Assembly: GCA_900547745.1 (NCBI GenBank)
Contig: URHT01000008.1
Coordinates: forward strand, 1-54,817
Direction of reading: 5' to 3'
Source: an uncultured Eubacteriales bacterium
Lineage (GTDB): Bacteria; Bacillota; Clostridia; Oscillospirales; Oscillospiraceae
DNA: 54,817 nt
The stretch's first letter is position 1. Each line of letters starts with the position of its first letter. A program made the translations under genes and the position numbers. A model generated the notes under the pieces. That model did not search any database and was not told the origin of the DNA. It saw nothing but the letters and a program-made list of their open reading frames with translations. Positions 16,163-24,153 of the stretch are shown here, one piece after another.

Positions 16163-16191
16163 TTGCGTCCCGCCGCAAAAGCGGCTATAAT
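16163..16191 (+). promoter_or_regulatory. Promoter of the DUF512/der/plsY run
   Basis: TTGCGT (16163-16168) and TATAAT (16186-16191), spacing 17. A GCCGC-AAAA-GCGGC inverted repeat fills the spacer. Confidence 0.75.
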
Positions 16192-16241
16192 AGAATGGTT
16201 ATTATGCGGCAGTATGCCGTTTTACGAGAGAGGATGCAGCC

Positions 16242-17546
16242 ATGAGCACCATCATCACCGCCATTGACCGGCACAGTCCTGCGGAAAAAGCCGGTATACA
16301 GGTGGGCGAACAGCTTTTGACCATCAACGGCCACCCCATCGTGGACGTACTGGACTACCGGTTCTACGGCTACGACCCCCTGTCCCGCGTGGAGCTGAAA
16401 ACGGCAGCAGGCGCCGTGCGCGCCGTCACCATCCGCAAGGCGGAGGGGCAGGATCTGGGCCTGAACTTCGACACCTACCTGATGGATGAGATGCGCTCCT
16501 GCGCCAACCACTGCATCTTCTGTTTCGTAGATCAGATGCCGCCGGGGATGCGCTCCACCCTGTACTTCAAGGATGACGATGCGCGGCTCAGCTTTCTGCT
16601 GGGCAACTACATCACCCTGACGAACCTGACGGAGCGGGAGGCCCAGCGCATCATCGACCTGCACATCAGCCCCATTAACGTCTCCGTTCACACCACTGAC
16701 CCCCAGCTGCACTGCACTATGCTGGGCAATAAGAATGCCGAGCGGTCGCTGGACTACATTCAGGCATTCTGCAAGGCGGGCATCGTCATGAACGGCCAGA
16801 TCGTCATCTGCCCCGGCTGGAACGATGGCGACCAGCTGCGCCGCACCCTCCGCGACCTGACAGAGTGGCAGTTCTCCAGCTGCTCCCTTGTACCGGTGGG
16901 TATCACCAAGTACCGGCAGGGTCTGGCCAAGCTGCGCCCCGTCAGCGCTGCGGATGCGCAGGACATCATCGCCATCGCCGAGGAGTTTGGGCAGGAGAAT
17001 CTGCGGCGCTTCGGCACCCGGCGCTTCTTCTGTGCCGACGAGCTGTATCTCCGGGCGGGGCTGCCCCTGCCGCAGGAGGACTACTACGAGGGCTACCGCC
17101 AGCTGGAAAACGGCGTGGGCATGCTCCGCTCACTGGAGCAGGACTTCCTGTCCGCCATGCGTCTGGAGGAGCCGGACGCCGCGCCGTCCCCCTTCACCAT
17201 CGCCACCGGAACCGCCGCCGCACCGTTCCTGCGGGGACTGCTGGAACAGGCCAAGGCATACTTCCCCCACCTGAAGGGGCAGGTCATCGCGGTAGAAAAC
17301 GATTTCTTCGGCCACACCATCGATGTGGCCGGTCTGCTGACAGGTCAGGACCTGTCAGCGCAGCTGCAAAGGGTGCCGTTCCTGGGGCGTGTCCTGCTGC
17401 CGCTGCATATGCTGCGCCACGGCGAAACGGTATTTCTGGATGACTACACCGTGGTGCGTCTGGCGGACGAGCTGGGCTGCCCCGTACAGATCGTAGGGAT
17501 CGACGGCGGCGACCTGCTGGACGCCATGCTGGAAAAGGAGGTATAA
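16242..17546 (+). CDS. DUF512 family radical SAM-like protein with PDZ domain
   Basis: A 434-residue protein with an N-terminal PDZ domain (about 1-60: AEKAGIQVGEQLLTING), a CANHCIFCF motif near 86 that matches the CxxxCxxC cluster motif of radical SAM enzymes, and a C-terminal DUF512 domain. The protein family is conserved in anaerobic Firmicutes, nearly always just upstream of der, as here (4 bases apart), but its reaction is not known to me. A second CxxC-type cluster is not obvious. Its constant neighbourhood hints at ribosome or tRNA-related work, which is inference only. Confidence 0.85.
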   Translation: MSTIITAIDRHSPAEKAGIQVGEQLLTINGHPIVDVLDYRFYGYDPLSRVELKTAAGAVRAVTIRKAEGQDLGLNFDTYLMDEMRSCANHCIFCFVDQMPPGMRSTLYFKDDDARLSFLLGNYITLTNLTEREAQRIIDLHISPINVSVHTTDPQLHCTMLGNKNAERSLDYIQAFCKAGIVMNGQIVICPGWNDGDQLRRTLRDLTEWQFSSCSLVPVGITKYRQGLAKLRPVSAADAQDIIAIAEEFGQENLRRFGTRRFFCADELYLRAGLPLPQEDYYEGYRQLENGVGMLRSLEQDFLSAMRLEEPDAAPSPFTIATGTAAAPFLRGLLEQAKAYFPHLKGQVIAVENDFFGHTIDVAGLLTGQDLSAQLQRVPFLGRVLLPLHMLRHGETVFLDDYTVVRLADELGCPVQIVGIDGGDLLDAMLEKEV

Positions 17547-17550
17547 ACTT

Positions 17551-18879
17551 ATGGCAAAGCCTTTGATCGCCATTGTGGGCCGCCCCAACGTGGGCAAGTC
17601 CATGCTGTTCAACAAGCTTATCGGGAAGCGTCTGTCCATCGTGGAGGACACCCCCGGCGTCACCCGCGACCGCATCTACGGCGAAAGCGAGTGGGCGGGC
17701 CGGAAGTTCCGTCTGGTGGACACCGGCGGCATTGAGCCCAACACCGACAATCAAATTCTCGCCTTCATGCGTGAGCAGGCCCAGATCGCCATTGACAACG
17801 CGGACGTCATCATCTTTGTCACGGACATCAAGACCGGTCTCACCGCCTCCGATCAGGAGGTGGCCGGTATGCTCCAGCGCAGCCGCAAGCCCATCGTGCT
17901 GGCGGTGAATAAGATGGACTCCACCGGCGCCATCGACCCGGATTTCTACGAGTTCTACAATCTGGGTCTGGGCGACCCCATCGCCATCTCCGCCGTCCAC
18001 GGCCACGGCACCGGCGACCTGCTGGACGCCTGCTTCCAGTACCTGCCGCCGGACGACGGCGAGGAGGAGGACTCCGATGTGGTGCAGGTGGCCATCATCG
18101 GCAAGCCCAACGTGGGCAAGTCCAGCCTGACCAATAAAATTCTGGGCGAGCAGCGGGTCATCGTCAGCAACGTGGCCGGCACCACCCGCGACGCCATCGA
18201 CAGCTATTTTGAGAATTCCTACGGCAAGTACAACTTCATTGACACCGCCGGCATGCGGAAAAAGTCCAAGGTGGACGACAGTATCGAAAGGTACAGTGTC
18301 CTCCGCGCCACCATGGCCATTGAGCGCAGCGACGTGTGCCTCATCCTCATCGACGCGCAGGACGGCGTCACGGAGCAGGACACCAAGGTGGCGGGTCTGG
18401 CCCACGACGCGGGTAAAGCGTGCATCATCGTGGTGAACAAGTGGGATCTCATTGAGAAGGACGGCAAGACCATGGATCGCATGCGGGAGGATATCCGCCG
18501 GGACCTGAGCTACATGCCCTACGCCCCCATTCTGTTCATCTCCGCCCTGACGGGCCAGCGGGTGAACCGCCTGTTTGAGCTGATCAACTACGTCAACGAT
18601 CAGGCCGCCGTGCGCATCACCACCGGTATGCTCAACAGTGTGCTGGCCGACGCTCAGACCAGGGTGCAGCCCCCCACAGACAAGGGCCGCCGCCTGAAGA
18701 TCTACTACATGACGCAGGTGGGCGTCAAGCCCCCCCACTTCGTGATCTTCTGCAACGACAAAAAGCTGTTCCACTTCTCCTACCAGCGGTATCTGGAGAA
18801 TCAGATCCGCGGCGTGTTCGGTCTGGAGGGCACGCCCATCACCATTACCATTCGCCAGAAGGGAGAGGATGACGGGTGA
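17551..18879 (+). CDS. der: Ribosome biogenesis GTPase Der
   Basis: A 442-residue protein with two tandem GTPase domains and a KH-like C-terminal domain, needed for 50S subunit assembly. G1 motifs are GRPNVGKSM near 10 (with Met in place of the usual Thr or Ser) and GKPNVGKSS near 183. G3 motifs are DTGG near 56 and DTAG near 230; G4 motifs are NKMD near 118 and NKWD near 298. AAGGAGG precedes the ATG. It overlaps plsY by four bases. Confidence 0.95.
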   Translation: MAKPLIAIVGRPNVGKSMLFNKLIGKRLSIVEDTPGVTRDRIYGESEWAGRKFRLVDTGGIEPNTDNQILAFMREQAQIAIDNADVIIFVTDIKTGLTASDQEVAGMLQRSRKPIVLAVNKMDSTGAIDPDFYEFYNLGLGDPIAISAVHGHGTGDLLDACFQYLPPDDGEEEDSDVVQVAIIGKPNVGKSSLTNKILGEQRVIVSNVAGTTRDAIDSYFENSYGKYNFIDTAGMRKKSKVDDSIERYSVLRATMAIERSDVCLILIDAQDGVTEQDTKVAGLAHDAGKACIIVVNKWDLIEKDGKTMDRMREDIRRDLSYMPYAPILFISALTGQRVNRLFELINYVNDQAAVRITTGMLNSVLADAQTRVQPPTDKGRRLKIYYMTQVGVKPPHFVIFCNDKKLFHFSYQRYLENQIRGVFGLEGTPITITIRQKGEDDG

Positions 18880-19529
18880 CCTACCTCGTATGGGCCTCGG
18901 TGTTTTTCCTGTTCATTGTCCTGCTGCTGGGCTATTTTCTGGGCTGTCTCAACGGCTCCGTCATGGTCAGCCACTTCGTCATCCGGGACGATGTGCGGCA
19001 GCACGGCAGCGGCAACGCGGGCCTCACCAATTTCTACCGTACCTACGGTGCCAAATACGCGCTGGGCGTCATTCTGCTGGACATGGGCAAGACCGCGGCA
19101 GCCTGTCTCATCGGCGGTGTTATCCTTCGCTATCTGGCGGGCGACTGGCAGCTGGGCGTCCTGCTGGGCGGACTGGGCTGCGAGCTGGGCCACATGTTCC
19201 CCGTGTTCTTCGGCTTTAAGGGTGGCAAGGGCATCCTGTCCGGCGGTACGCTGGTATGGCTGCTGGACTGGCGCGTGGCGCTGATTTCGTGGGGTCTGTT
19301 CGTCCTGCTGTGGCTCCTGACGAAATACGTCTCTCTCGGCTCCCTCGCCGCCGCTGTCAGCATGCCCGTCTCCACATGGCTCTTCTGCGGACACAGCGGC
19401 CTGTACACGGTGCTGGCCGCTGTTATCGCGGGACTGGTGGTCTGGTGCCACCGGGGGAATATCCGCCGCCTGCTGCGGGGCGAGGAGCAGAAGTTCCGCT
19501 GGCACACCGGCCCCGATCACGAGAAGTAA
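18876..19529 (+). CDS. plsY: Glycerol-3-phosphate acyltransferase PlsY
   Basis: A 217-residue membrane enzyme that acylates glycerol-3-phosphate with acyl-phosphate, the first step of phospholipid synthesis. Five or more hydrophobic segments are visible. Family motifs: HGSGNAGLTNFYRTYG near 45-60 and GHMFPVFFGFKGGKG near 106-120. It starts with GTG, overlapping the der stop (GTGA), with GGGAGAGG upstream. It is a little longer than the usual 195-210 residues because of a basic tail. Confidence 0.93.
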   Translation: MTYLVWASVFFLFIVLLLGYFLGCLNGSVMVSHFVIRDDVRQHGSGNAGLTNFYRTYGAKYALGVILLDMGKTAAACLIGGVILRYLAGDWQLGVLLGGLGCELGHMFPVFFGFKGGKGILSGGTLVWLLDWRVALISWGLFVLLWLLTKYVSLGSLAAAVSMPVSTWLFCGHSGLYTVLAAVIAGLVVWCHRGNIRRLLRGEEQKFRWHTGPDHEK

Positions 19530-19560
19530 AATGTAAAAAGCAGAAAGGAAACTTCGACCT

Positions 19561-20475
19561 ATGAAACACAATCAGATGCGTCAGGTGGTCTTCCCCATTC
19601 TGGCTGCATTCATCTGGGGTACCGCCTTCGTGGCGCAGGATATGTGCGCCGACGCCATTGGCGCCTTTACCTTCAACGCTACCCGTTATTTCGTCGCCGT
19701 GCTGGCACTGCTGGTGGTCATTCTCATCAGCGATGGAGTAAAGAAGGACAAGCCCGTCCTCACCGCCGAGGAAAAGAAGGCCGCCAACAAGAATCTGTGG
19801 ATCGGCGGCCTGTGCTGCGGTGCGGCGCTGGCCATTGCCTCCAACTTCCAGCAGGCTGGCCTGGTGGCCGGTACTGACGCCGGTAAGGCCGGCTTTATCA
19901 CGGCGCTGTATGTGGTGCTGGTGCCTGTGTTCGGCCTGTTCTTCAAGCGCAAGGTAAGCCTGCCCACCTGGATCGCGGTGATCCTGTCCGTGATCGCACT
20001 GTATCTGCTGTGCATCAAGGGCGACTTTTCTCTGGCTCCCGGCGACCTGCTGCTGTTGGTGTGCGCCCTGTGCTTCGCCGTCCATATTCTGGTCATCGAC
20101 CATTTCACCGCCTTCTGTGACGGCGTGAAGCTCAGTTGTCTGCAATTCCTGTTCGCCGGTATCATCTCCACCGTCTGTATGCTTATCTTTGAAAAAGTGG
20201 ACATGACCGCCATTCTCAGCTGCGCCCTGCCCCTGCTGTATGTGGGCATCTTCTCCTGCGGTGTGGGCTACACCCTGCAAATTCTGGCCCAGAAGGGCTC
20301 CAACCCCACTGTGGTCACCATCCTGCTCAGTCTGGAGAGCGTGTTCGCCGTCATTGCCGGCGCGATCATCCTCAAGCAGCAGATGAGCGTCCGGGAGTAT
20401 ATCGGCTGCGTCATCATGTTCGCCGCCGTCGTTCTGGCCCAGATCCAGTTCCCCGAGAAGAAAAAAGCGGAATAA
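19561..20475 (+). CDS. DMT/EamA family transporter
   Basis: A 304-residue membrane protein with about ten hydrophobic segments arranged as two EamA halves (FIWGTAFVAQD near 17 starts the first). Members export or import amino acids, nucleobases or other metabolites; the substrate cannot be told from sequence. A GAAAGGAAA site precedes the ATG. It lies 31 bases after plsY with no terminator between, so it could be read from the der promoter. Confidence 0.88.
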   Translation: MKHNQMRQVVFPILAAFIWGTAFVAQDMCADAIGAFTFNATRYFVAVLALLVVILISDGVKKDKPVLTAEEKKAANKNLWIGGLCCGAALAIASNFQQAGLVAGTDAGKAGFITALYVVLVPVFGLFFKRKVSLPTWIAVILSVIALYLLCIKGDFSLAPGDLLLLVCALCFAVHILVIDHFTAFCDGVKLSCLQFLFAGIISTVCMLIFEKVDMTAILSCALPLLYVGIFSCGVGYTLQILAQKGSNPTVVTILLSLESVFAVIAGAIILKQQMSVREYIGCVIMFAAVVLAQIQFPEKKKAE

Positions 20476-20488
20476 GGCCCATAATTAC

Positions 20489-20531
20489 ATAAAAGGAAGC
20501 CTTGGGCCACCGGCCCAAGGCTTCCTTTTAT
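20489..20531. terminator. Bidirectional intrinsic terminator
   Basis: A 20-base near-perfect inverted repeat (ATAAAAGGAAGCCTTGGGCC, loop ACC) between the DMT transporter and the convergent 59-residue gene, whose stop codon lies inside the right arm. Confidence 0.9.
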
Positions 20532-20707
20532 GTTTCCTCCGTATCCGTCACATGGATCGTTGTCTCAATATAGATATCCTCCGCCTTCAAAAGTGCCGCC
20601 TTCAATCTGTCCCGGCATTGCATCGCCAGCGGAATGTTTTCCAATTCGTCCACCGCTTCGCTTGCCGCGGCACACACTGTGGCATACATTTTCTGGTAGT
20701 CCGCCAC
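20528..20707 (-). CDS. 59-residue conserved-looking small protein, divergent from XRE regulator
   Basis: Starts GTG at 20707 with a GGGGGGAG site five bases upstream and ends inside the shared terminator. The protein (MADYQKMYATVCAAASEAVD..., ending TIHVTDTEET) is acidic, has no Cys pairs or membrane segment, and looks like two helices. I recall similar short proteins of this style (MADYxKMY...AEEIYIE) in gut Clostridia but know no function. It is divergently transcribed from the XRE regulator at 20818 through overlapping promoters, so the regulator probably controls it. Confidence 0.75.
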   Translation of the reverse strand: MADYQKMYATVCAAASEAVDELENIPLAMQCRDRLKAALLKAEDIYIETTIHVTDTEET

Positions 20708-20723
20708 ATTCTCTCCCCCCCCT

Positions 20724-20777
20724 TTGCAAATAGACTATGCATAGCCTAATAGTAGCATGCATAGCCTATAAAAGCAA
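20724..20777. promoter_or_regulatory. Interleaved divergent promoters with a 12-base direct-repeat operator
   Basis: Plus strand: TTGCAA (20724-20729), 17 bases, TAATAG (20747-20752), reading into the XRE gene. Minus strand: TTGCTT (20772-20777), 17 bases, TACTAT (20749-20754), reading into the 59-residue gene. The two -10 boxes overlap. The repeat ATGCATAGCCTA occurs at 20737-20748 and 20757-20768, 20 bases (about two helix turns) apart, one copy in each promoter spacer. It is very likely the operator of the adjacent XRE protein. Confidence 0.75.
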
Positions 20778-20817
20778 TCCTTTTCGGCTATCCTGAGAAA
20801 AAACACAGGAGGCCGCT

Positions 20818-21060
20818 ATGAACACCACCGACGCTGTCCGGGATCGCATCCTGCACCTCTGCGAGGAGCGCGACATGACCATCAACCGCCTTGCCACCGT
20901 CAGCGCCCTGCCGCCGTCCAGCATCAAGAACATCCTCTACGGCAAGAGCCGGAACCCGAAGCTGCTGACCATCAAAATGCTCTGCGACGGGCTGGGCATC
21001 ACCCTCGGCGAGTTTTTCTCCACCCCGGCGTTTGACGCGCTGGAGCAGGAACTCCAATAA
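20818..21060 (+). CDS. XRE family HTH transcriptional regulator (Cro/CI-like, 80 residues)
   Basis: An 80-residue protein that is almost only a lambda-repressor-type HTH domain: helix 2 MTINRLATVSALPPSS and recognition helix SIKNILYGKSRNP at about 20-47, then LLTIKMLCDGLGITLGEFF. No ligand or dimerisation domain is present beyond the fold. AGGAGG lies 7 bases before the ATG. It is divergent from the 59-residue gene and probably represses both promoters through the ATGCATAGCCTA repeats; that is inferred from layout. Confidence 0.9.
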   Translation: MNTTDAVRDRILHLCEERDMTINRLATVSALPPSSIKNILYGKSRNPKLLTIKMLCDGLGITLGEFFSTPAFDALEQELQ

Positions 21061-21063
21061 CCG

Positions 21064-21105
21064 AAAAAGCAGGCGGTCTGCCAAGGGCAGACCGCCTGCT
21101 TTTTT
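21064..21105. terminator. Bidirectional intrinsic terminator
   Basis: A 19-base perfect inverted repeat (AAAAAGCAGGCGGTCTGCC, loop AAG) between convergent XRE and ysxC genes. Confidence 0.92.
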
Positions 21106-21115
21106 CCGCATTTTT

Positions 21116-21709
21116 TCACCGGCCGCAGCCGTCGCTGATCGCCGCCAGCAGCTCCGTCTTGCCCGTCCCCTTCTCCGCGGAGAATGGGATGAGCAGCGCC
21201 CCCTCGCCCAACGCCAGTGTCTCCCGGATGCGGGCCAGATTCGGCTCGATCTCGCTCTTTTTCAGCTTGTCCAGCTTATTGGCCGCCACGATCACCGGGC
21301 AGCCGGTCCCCTTGAACCAGTCGCACATGGTCACATCGTCGGCGGTAGGCTTGTGCCGCGCGTCCACGATCAGCACACCCAGCGTAATGAGGTCGGACTC
21401 GGCGAAATAGCTCTCCATCAGCTGTCCCCACCGGTCGCGCTCCTCCTTGGACACCTTGGCGTAGCCGTACCCCGGCAGGTCGGTGAAGTAAATTTTCCCG
21501 TCGATGTCGAAATAGTTGATCTGATTGGTCTTGCCGGGGGTGGCGCCCACGCGGGCAAAATTCTTCCGCCCCAGCAGCCGGTTGATCACGGAGGACTTCC
21601 CCACATTGCTGCGACCGGCAAACGTGACCTGTGGTTTTCCGTCACGGATAAAGGCATTTGCCTTTACAGCCGACAGCACGAATTCCGCCTTGTTAAAGTT
21701 GATCGCCAC
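21116..21709 (-). CDS. ysxC: Ribosome biogenesis GTP-binding protein YsxC/EngB
   Basis: A 197-residue TrmE-Era-EngA-YihA GTPase needed for late 50S assembly. Motifs: G1 AGRSNVGKSS near 31, G2 Thr in GATPGKT near 56, G3 DLPGYG near 76, G4 ANKLD near 143 and G5 SAEKGTG near 176. Start is GTG at 21709 with AGGAGG six bases upstream; it overlaps the lon stop by 17 bases, so translation is coupled to lon. Confidence 0.93.
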   Translation of the reverse strand: MAINFNKAEFVLSAVKANAFIRDGKPQVTFAGRSNVGKSSVINRLLGRKNFARVGATPGKTNQINYFDIDGKIYFTDLPGYGYAKVSKEERDRWGQLMESYFAESDLITLGVLIVDARHKPTADDVTMCDWFKGTGCPVIVAANKLDKLKKSEIEPNLARIRETLALGEGALLIPFSAEKGTGKTELLAAISDGCGR

Positions 21710-24086
21710 AGCGCACCTCCTGTCGTTCCAGTCCCGCCATGGCGGTGAGATGCTCCACCGCCGCCTCCTTCTTCGGCAGCGCCAGCGCGTGGGCGAACAC
21801 GGCATCCACCGTCTCCGCCGTCACGAACCGCAGCGCCGCCCGGACGGTCTGGTCGATCTCCTCCAGATCCTTTTCGTTCTCCTTGGGAATGATGACCGTG
21901 CGAATGCCGTTGCGCTTGGCAGCCATAGTCTTCTCCTTCAGTCCGCCGATAGGCAGTACCCTGCCCCGCAGCGTGACCTCGCCGGTCATAGCCACGTCGT
22001 GGCGCACCGGCCGGCCCGTCAGCGCCGACAGCATAGCCGTGGCGATGGCGATACCCGCCGACGGCCCGTCCTTGGGCACCGCGCCCTCCGGAAAGTGAAC
22101 GTGGATATCCTTGTTCTTATAGAAATCCTTGGGGATGCCCAGCTCCGCCGCCCGGCTGCGCAGGCAGGTGTAGGCCGCCTTCACGGATTCCTGCATCACC
22201 GTACCCAGATTGCCTGTCAGCTCCAGCTTGCCGGAGCCGTCCATGACTCCGGCCTCCACCTCCAGCAGCTCGCCGCCCACCTCCGTCCATGCAAGGCCGT
22301 TGACCACGCCCACCTGATCCTGCCTGCTGCGGGAATTGTCCTGATACCGGGGCACACCCAGCAGCTCCCGCAGATCTCTCGGTGTAATGTCAACTCGCTT
22401 TACATCCGTTTCTACCAGACGCGTGGCGGCTTTCCGGCACAGCTTGCCCAGCAGCCGCTCCAGCGTCCGGACACCGGACTCCCTTGTGTAGTCGCTCACC
22501 ACCGCCCGGATGGCGTCGTCGCTGACGCGCAGCTGGTTCTTCTTCAGTCCGTGCTCCTTCATCTGCTTGGACAGCAGGTGGGTCTTGGCGATCTGCAGCT
22601 TCTCCTCGTCGGTGTAGCTGCTCAGCTCGATGATCTCCATCCGATCCAGCAGCGGCCGGGGGATGGTGGACGTGGTGTTGGCCGTGGTAATGAACATCAC
22701 CCGGCTCAGATCCACCGGCACCTCCAGAAAATGGTCGCGAAACGAGGTGTTCTGCTCGCTGTCCAGCACCTCCAGCAGGGCCGATGCCGGGTCGCCCCGC
22801 ATGTCATTGCCCAGCTTGTCGATCTCGTCCAGCACCAGCAGCGGGTTCATGGCTCCGGCGCGGCTGATGGCCTCGATGATGCGTCCCGGCATCGCGCCGA
22901 TGTAGGTCTTGCGGTGACCCCGGATGTCTGCCTCGTCCCGGACGCCGCCCAGGCTGAGCCGCGCCAGCTTCCGGTTCATGGCCTTGGCCACGGAGATGGC
23001 CACGGAGGTCTTACCCACGCCGGGAGGGCCTACCAAGCATAGGATTTTCCCCTTGGCATCGGGGTTCAGCTGCCGGACGGCGATGAACTCCAGAATACGC
23101 TCCTTCACCGTTTCCAGACCGTAGTGGTCACGATCCAGCAACCTTCGCGCCTGCTCCACATCCGCCCGCTCTCGTGTATACTTGTTCCACGGCATCTCCA
23201 GACACACATCCAGATAGTTGCGGATAACGGAGGCCTCCGCGCTGCCGAAGGGCTGCTTCGCCAGCCGCTCCACCTCCTTTGTCAGACGCTTATGTACCTC
23301 CTCCGGCAGTCTGGCCCGCTGGATCTTCTCCATATACGCGGCCAGCTCCTCGTCGCCGTCGTCGCCCAGCTCATGCTGTAGGACCTTCACCTGCTCCCGC
23401 AGGATCATGTCCTTCTGCACCTGCGCCACCCGCTGGCGCACCTTCTGCTCCATCTGCATCTCCAGCGACAGCACGTCCACCTCATGGGTCAGAATGTCGT
23501 TGACGATCTGGAGCCTCCGGTTGGGACGCAGCTCCTCCAGCACCCGCTGGCGATCCTGATGGCGCAGGGTAATGTTCTGGGCGATGAGGTCGGCCAGCCG
23601 TCCCGTGTCCCGGCAGTCCAGCACCGCCGCGATGAAATCATCGCTGAGCTGGGGTGCCAGCTCCTTATACGCGCCGAACAGGGCGTAGGTGCGGCGCAGC
23701 ATGGCCTCCACCCGCGCCGTGATCTTGCCGGGAAACTCCTCCTCCAGAATCTCCACGTTGGCCTGCAAAAAGGGCTTGCCCTGCCACATCCGATGCAGCC
23801 GTGCGCGCTCCTCACCCTCCACGATGACTCGAACGCTGCTGTCCGAGGTTTTGATGATCTGCAGAATATGACAAACCGTGCCGATCTTGTACAGATCCTC
23901 CTCGCCGGGCTCAGCGGTACTGATCTCCCGCTGGGTCACGAGGAACAGCCGCCGGTCGTTCTCCATGGCGTTGTCCAGCGCATAGATGGATATCTCCCGC
24001 TCCACGTCGAAGGACAGCGTCTGATGGGGGAAGGCCGTCAGCCCCCGCAGGGCCAGCACGGGTATGTTCATGGTGATACGTTCCAT
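21693..24086 (-). CDS. lon: ATP-dependent protease Lon
   Basis: A 797-residue cytosolic AAA+ serine protease. It has the N-terminal substrate domain (about 1-200), Walker A GPPGVGKTS near 355, Walker B VLDEIDKLG near 418, and the protease domain with the catalytic Ser in KDGPSAGIA near 676 and its Lys about 43 residues later. Length is typical. AAGGAG precedes the ATG at 24086. It is separated from clpX by a terminator-like hairpin, so it probably also has its own promoter. It degrades misfolded and some regulatory proteins. Confidence 0.96.
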   Translation of the reverse strand: MERITMNIPVLALRGLTAFPHQTLSFDVEREISIYALDNAMENDRRLFLVTQREISTAEPGEEDLYKIGTVCHILQIIKTSDSSVRVIVEGEERARLHRMWQGKPFLQANVEILEEEFPGKITARVEAMLRRTYALFGAYKELAPQLSDDFIAAVLDCRDTGRLADLIAQNITLRHQDRQRVLEELRPNRRLQIVNDILTHEVDVLSLEMQMEQKVRQRVAQVQKDMILREQVKVLQHELGDDGDEELAAYMEKIQRARLPEEVHKRLTKEVERLAKQPFGSAEASVIRNYLDVCLEMPWNKYTRERADVEQARRLLDRDHYGLETVKERILEFIAVRQLNPDAKGKILCLVGPPGVGKTSVAISVAKAMNRKLARLSLGGVRDEADIRGHRKTYIGAMPGRIIEAISRAGAMNPLLVLDEIDKLGNDMRGDPASALLEVLDSEQNTSFRDHFLEVPVDLSRVMFITTANTTSTIPRPLLDRMEIIELSSYTDEEKLQIAKTHLLSKQMKEHGLKKNQLRVSDDAIRAVVSDYTRESGVRTLERLLGKLCRKAATRLVETDVKRVDITPRDLRELLGVPRYQDNSRSRQDQVGVVNGLAWTEVGGELLEVEAGVMDGSGKLELTGNLGTVMQESVKAAYTCLRSRAAELGIPKDFYKNKDIHVHFPEGAVPKDGPSAGIAIATAMLSALTGRPVRHDVAMTGEVTLRGRVLPIGGLKEKTMAAKRNGIRTVIIPKENEKDLEEIDQTVRAALRFVTAETVDAVFAHALALPKKEAAVEHLTAMAGLERQEVRCGDQL

Positions 24087-24112
24087 ATGTACTCCTTTCT
24101 CTCGGAGAGAAG

Positions 24113-24145
24113 AAAGAGGAGAAGCGCTGACGCCTCTCCTCTTTT
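24113..24145 (-). terminator. Intrinsic terminator between clpX and lon
   Basis: A 14-base inverted repeat with one mismatch (AAAGAGGAGA...TCTCCTCTTT) and flanking T run, 9 bases past the clpX stop. Confidence 0.75.
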
Positions 24146-24153
24146 CCGGATCG

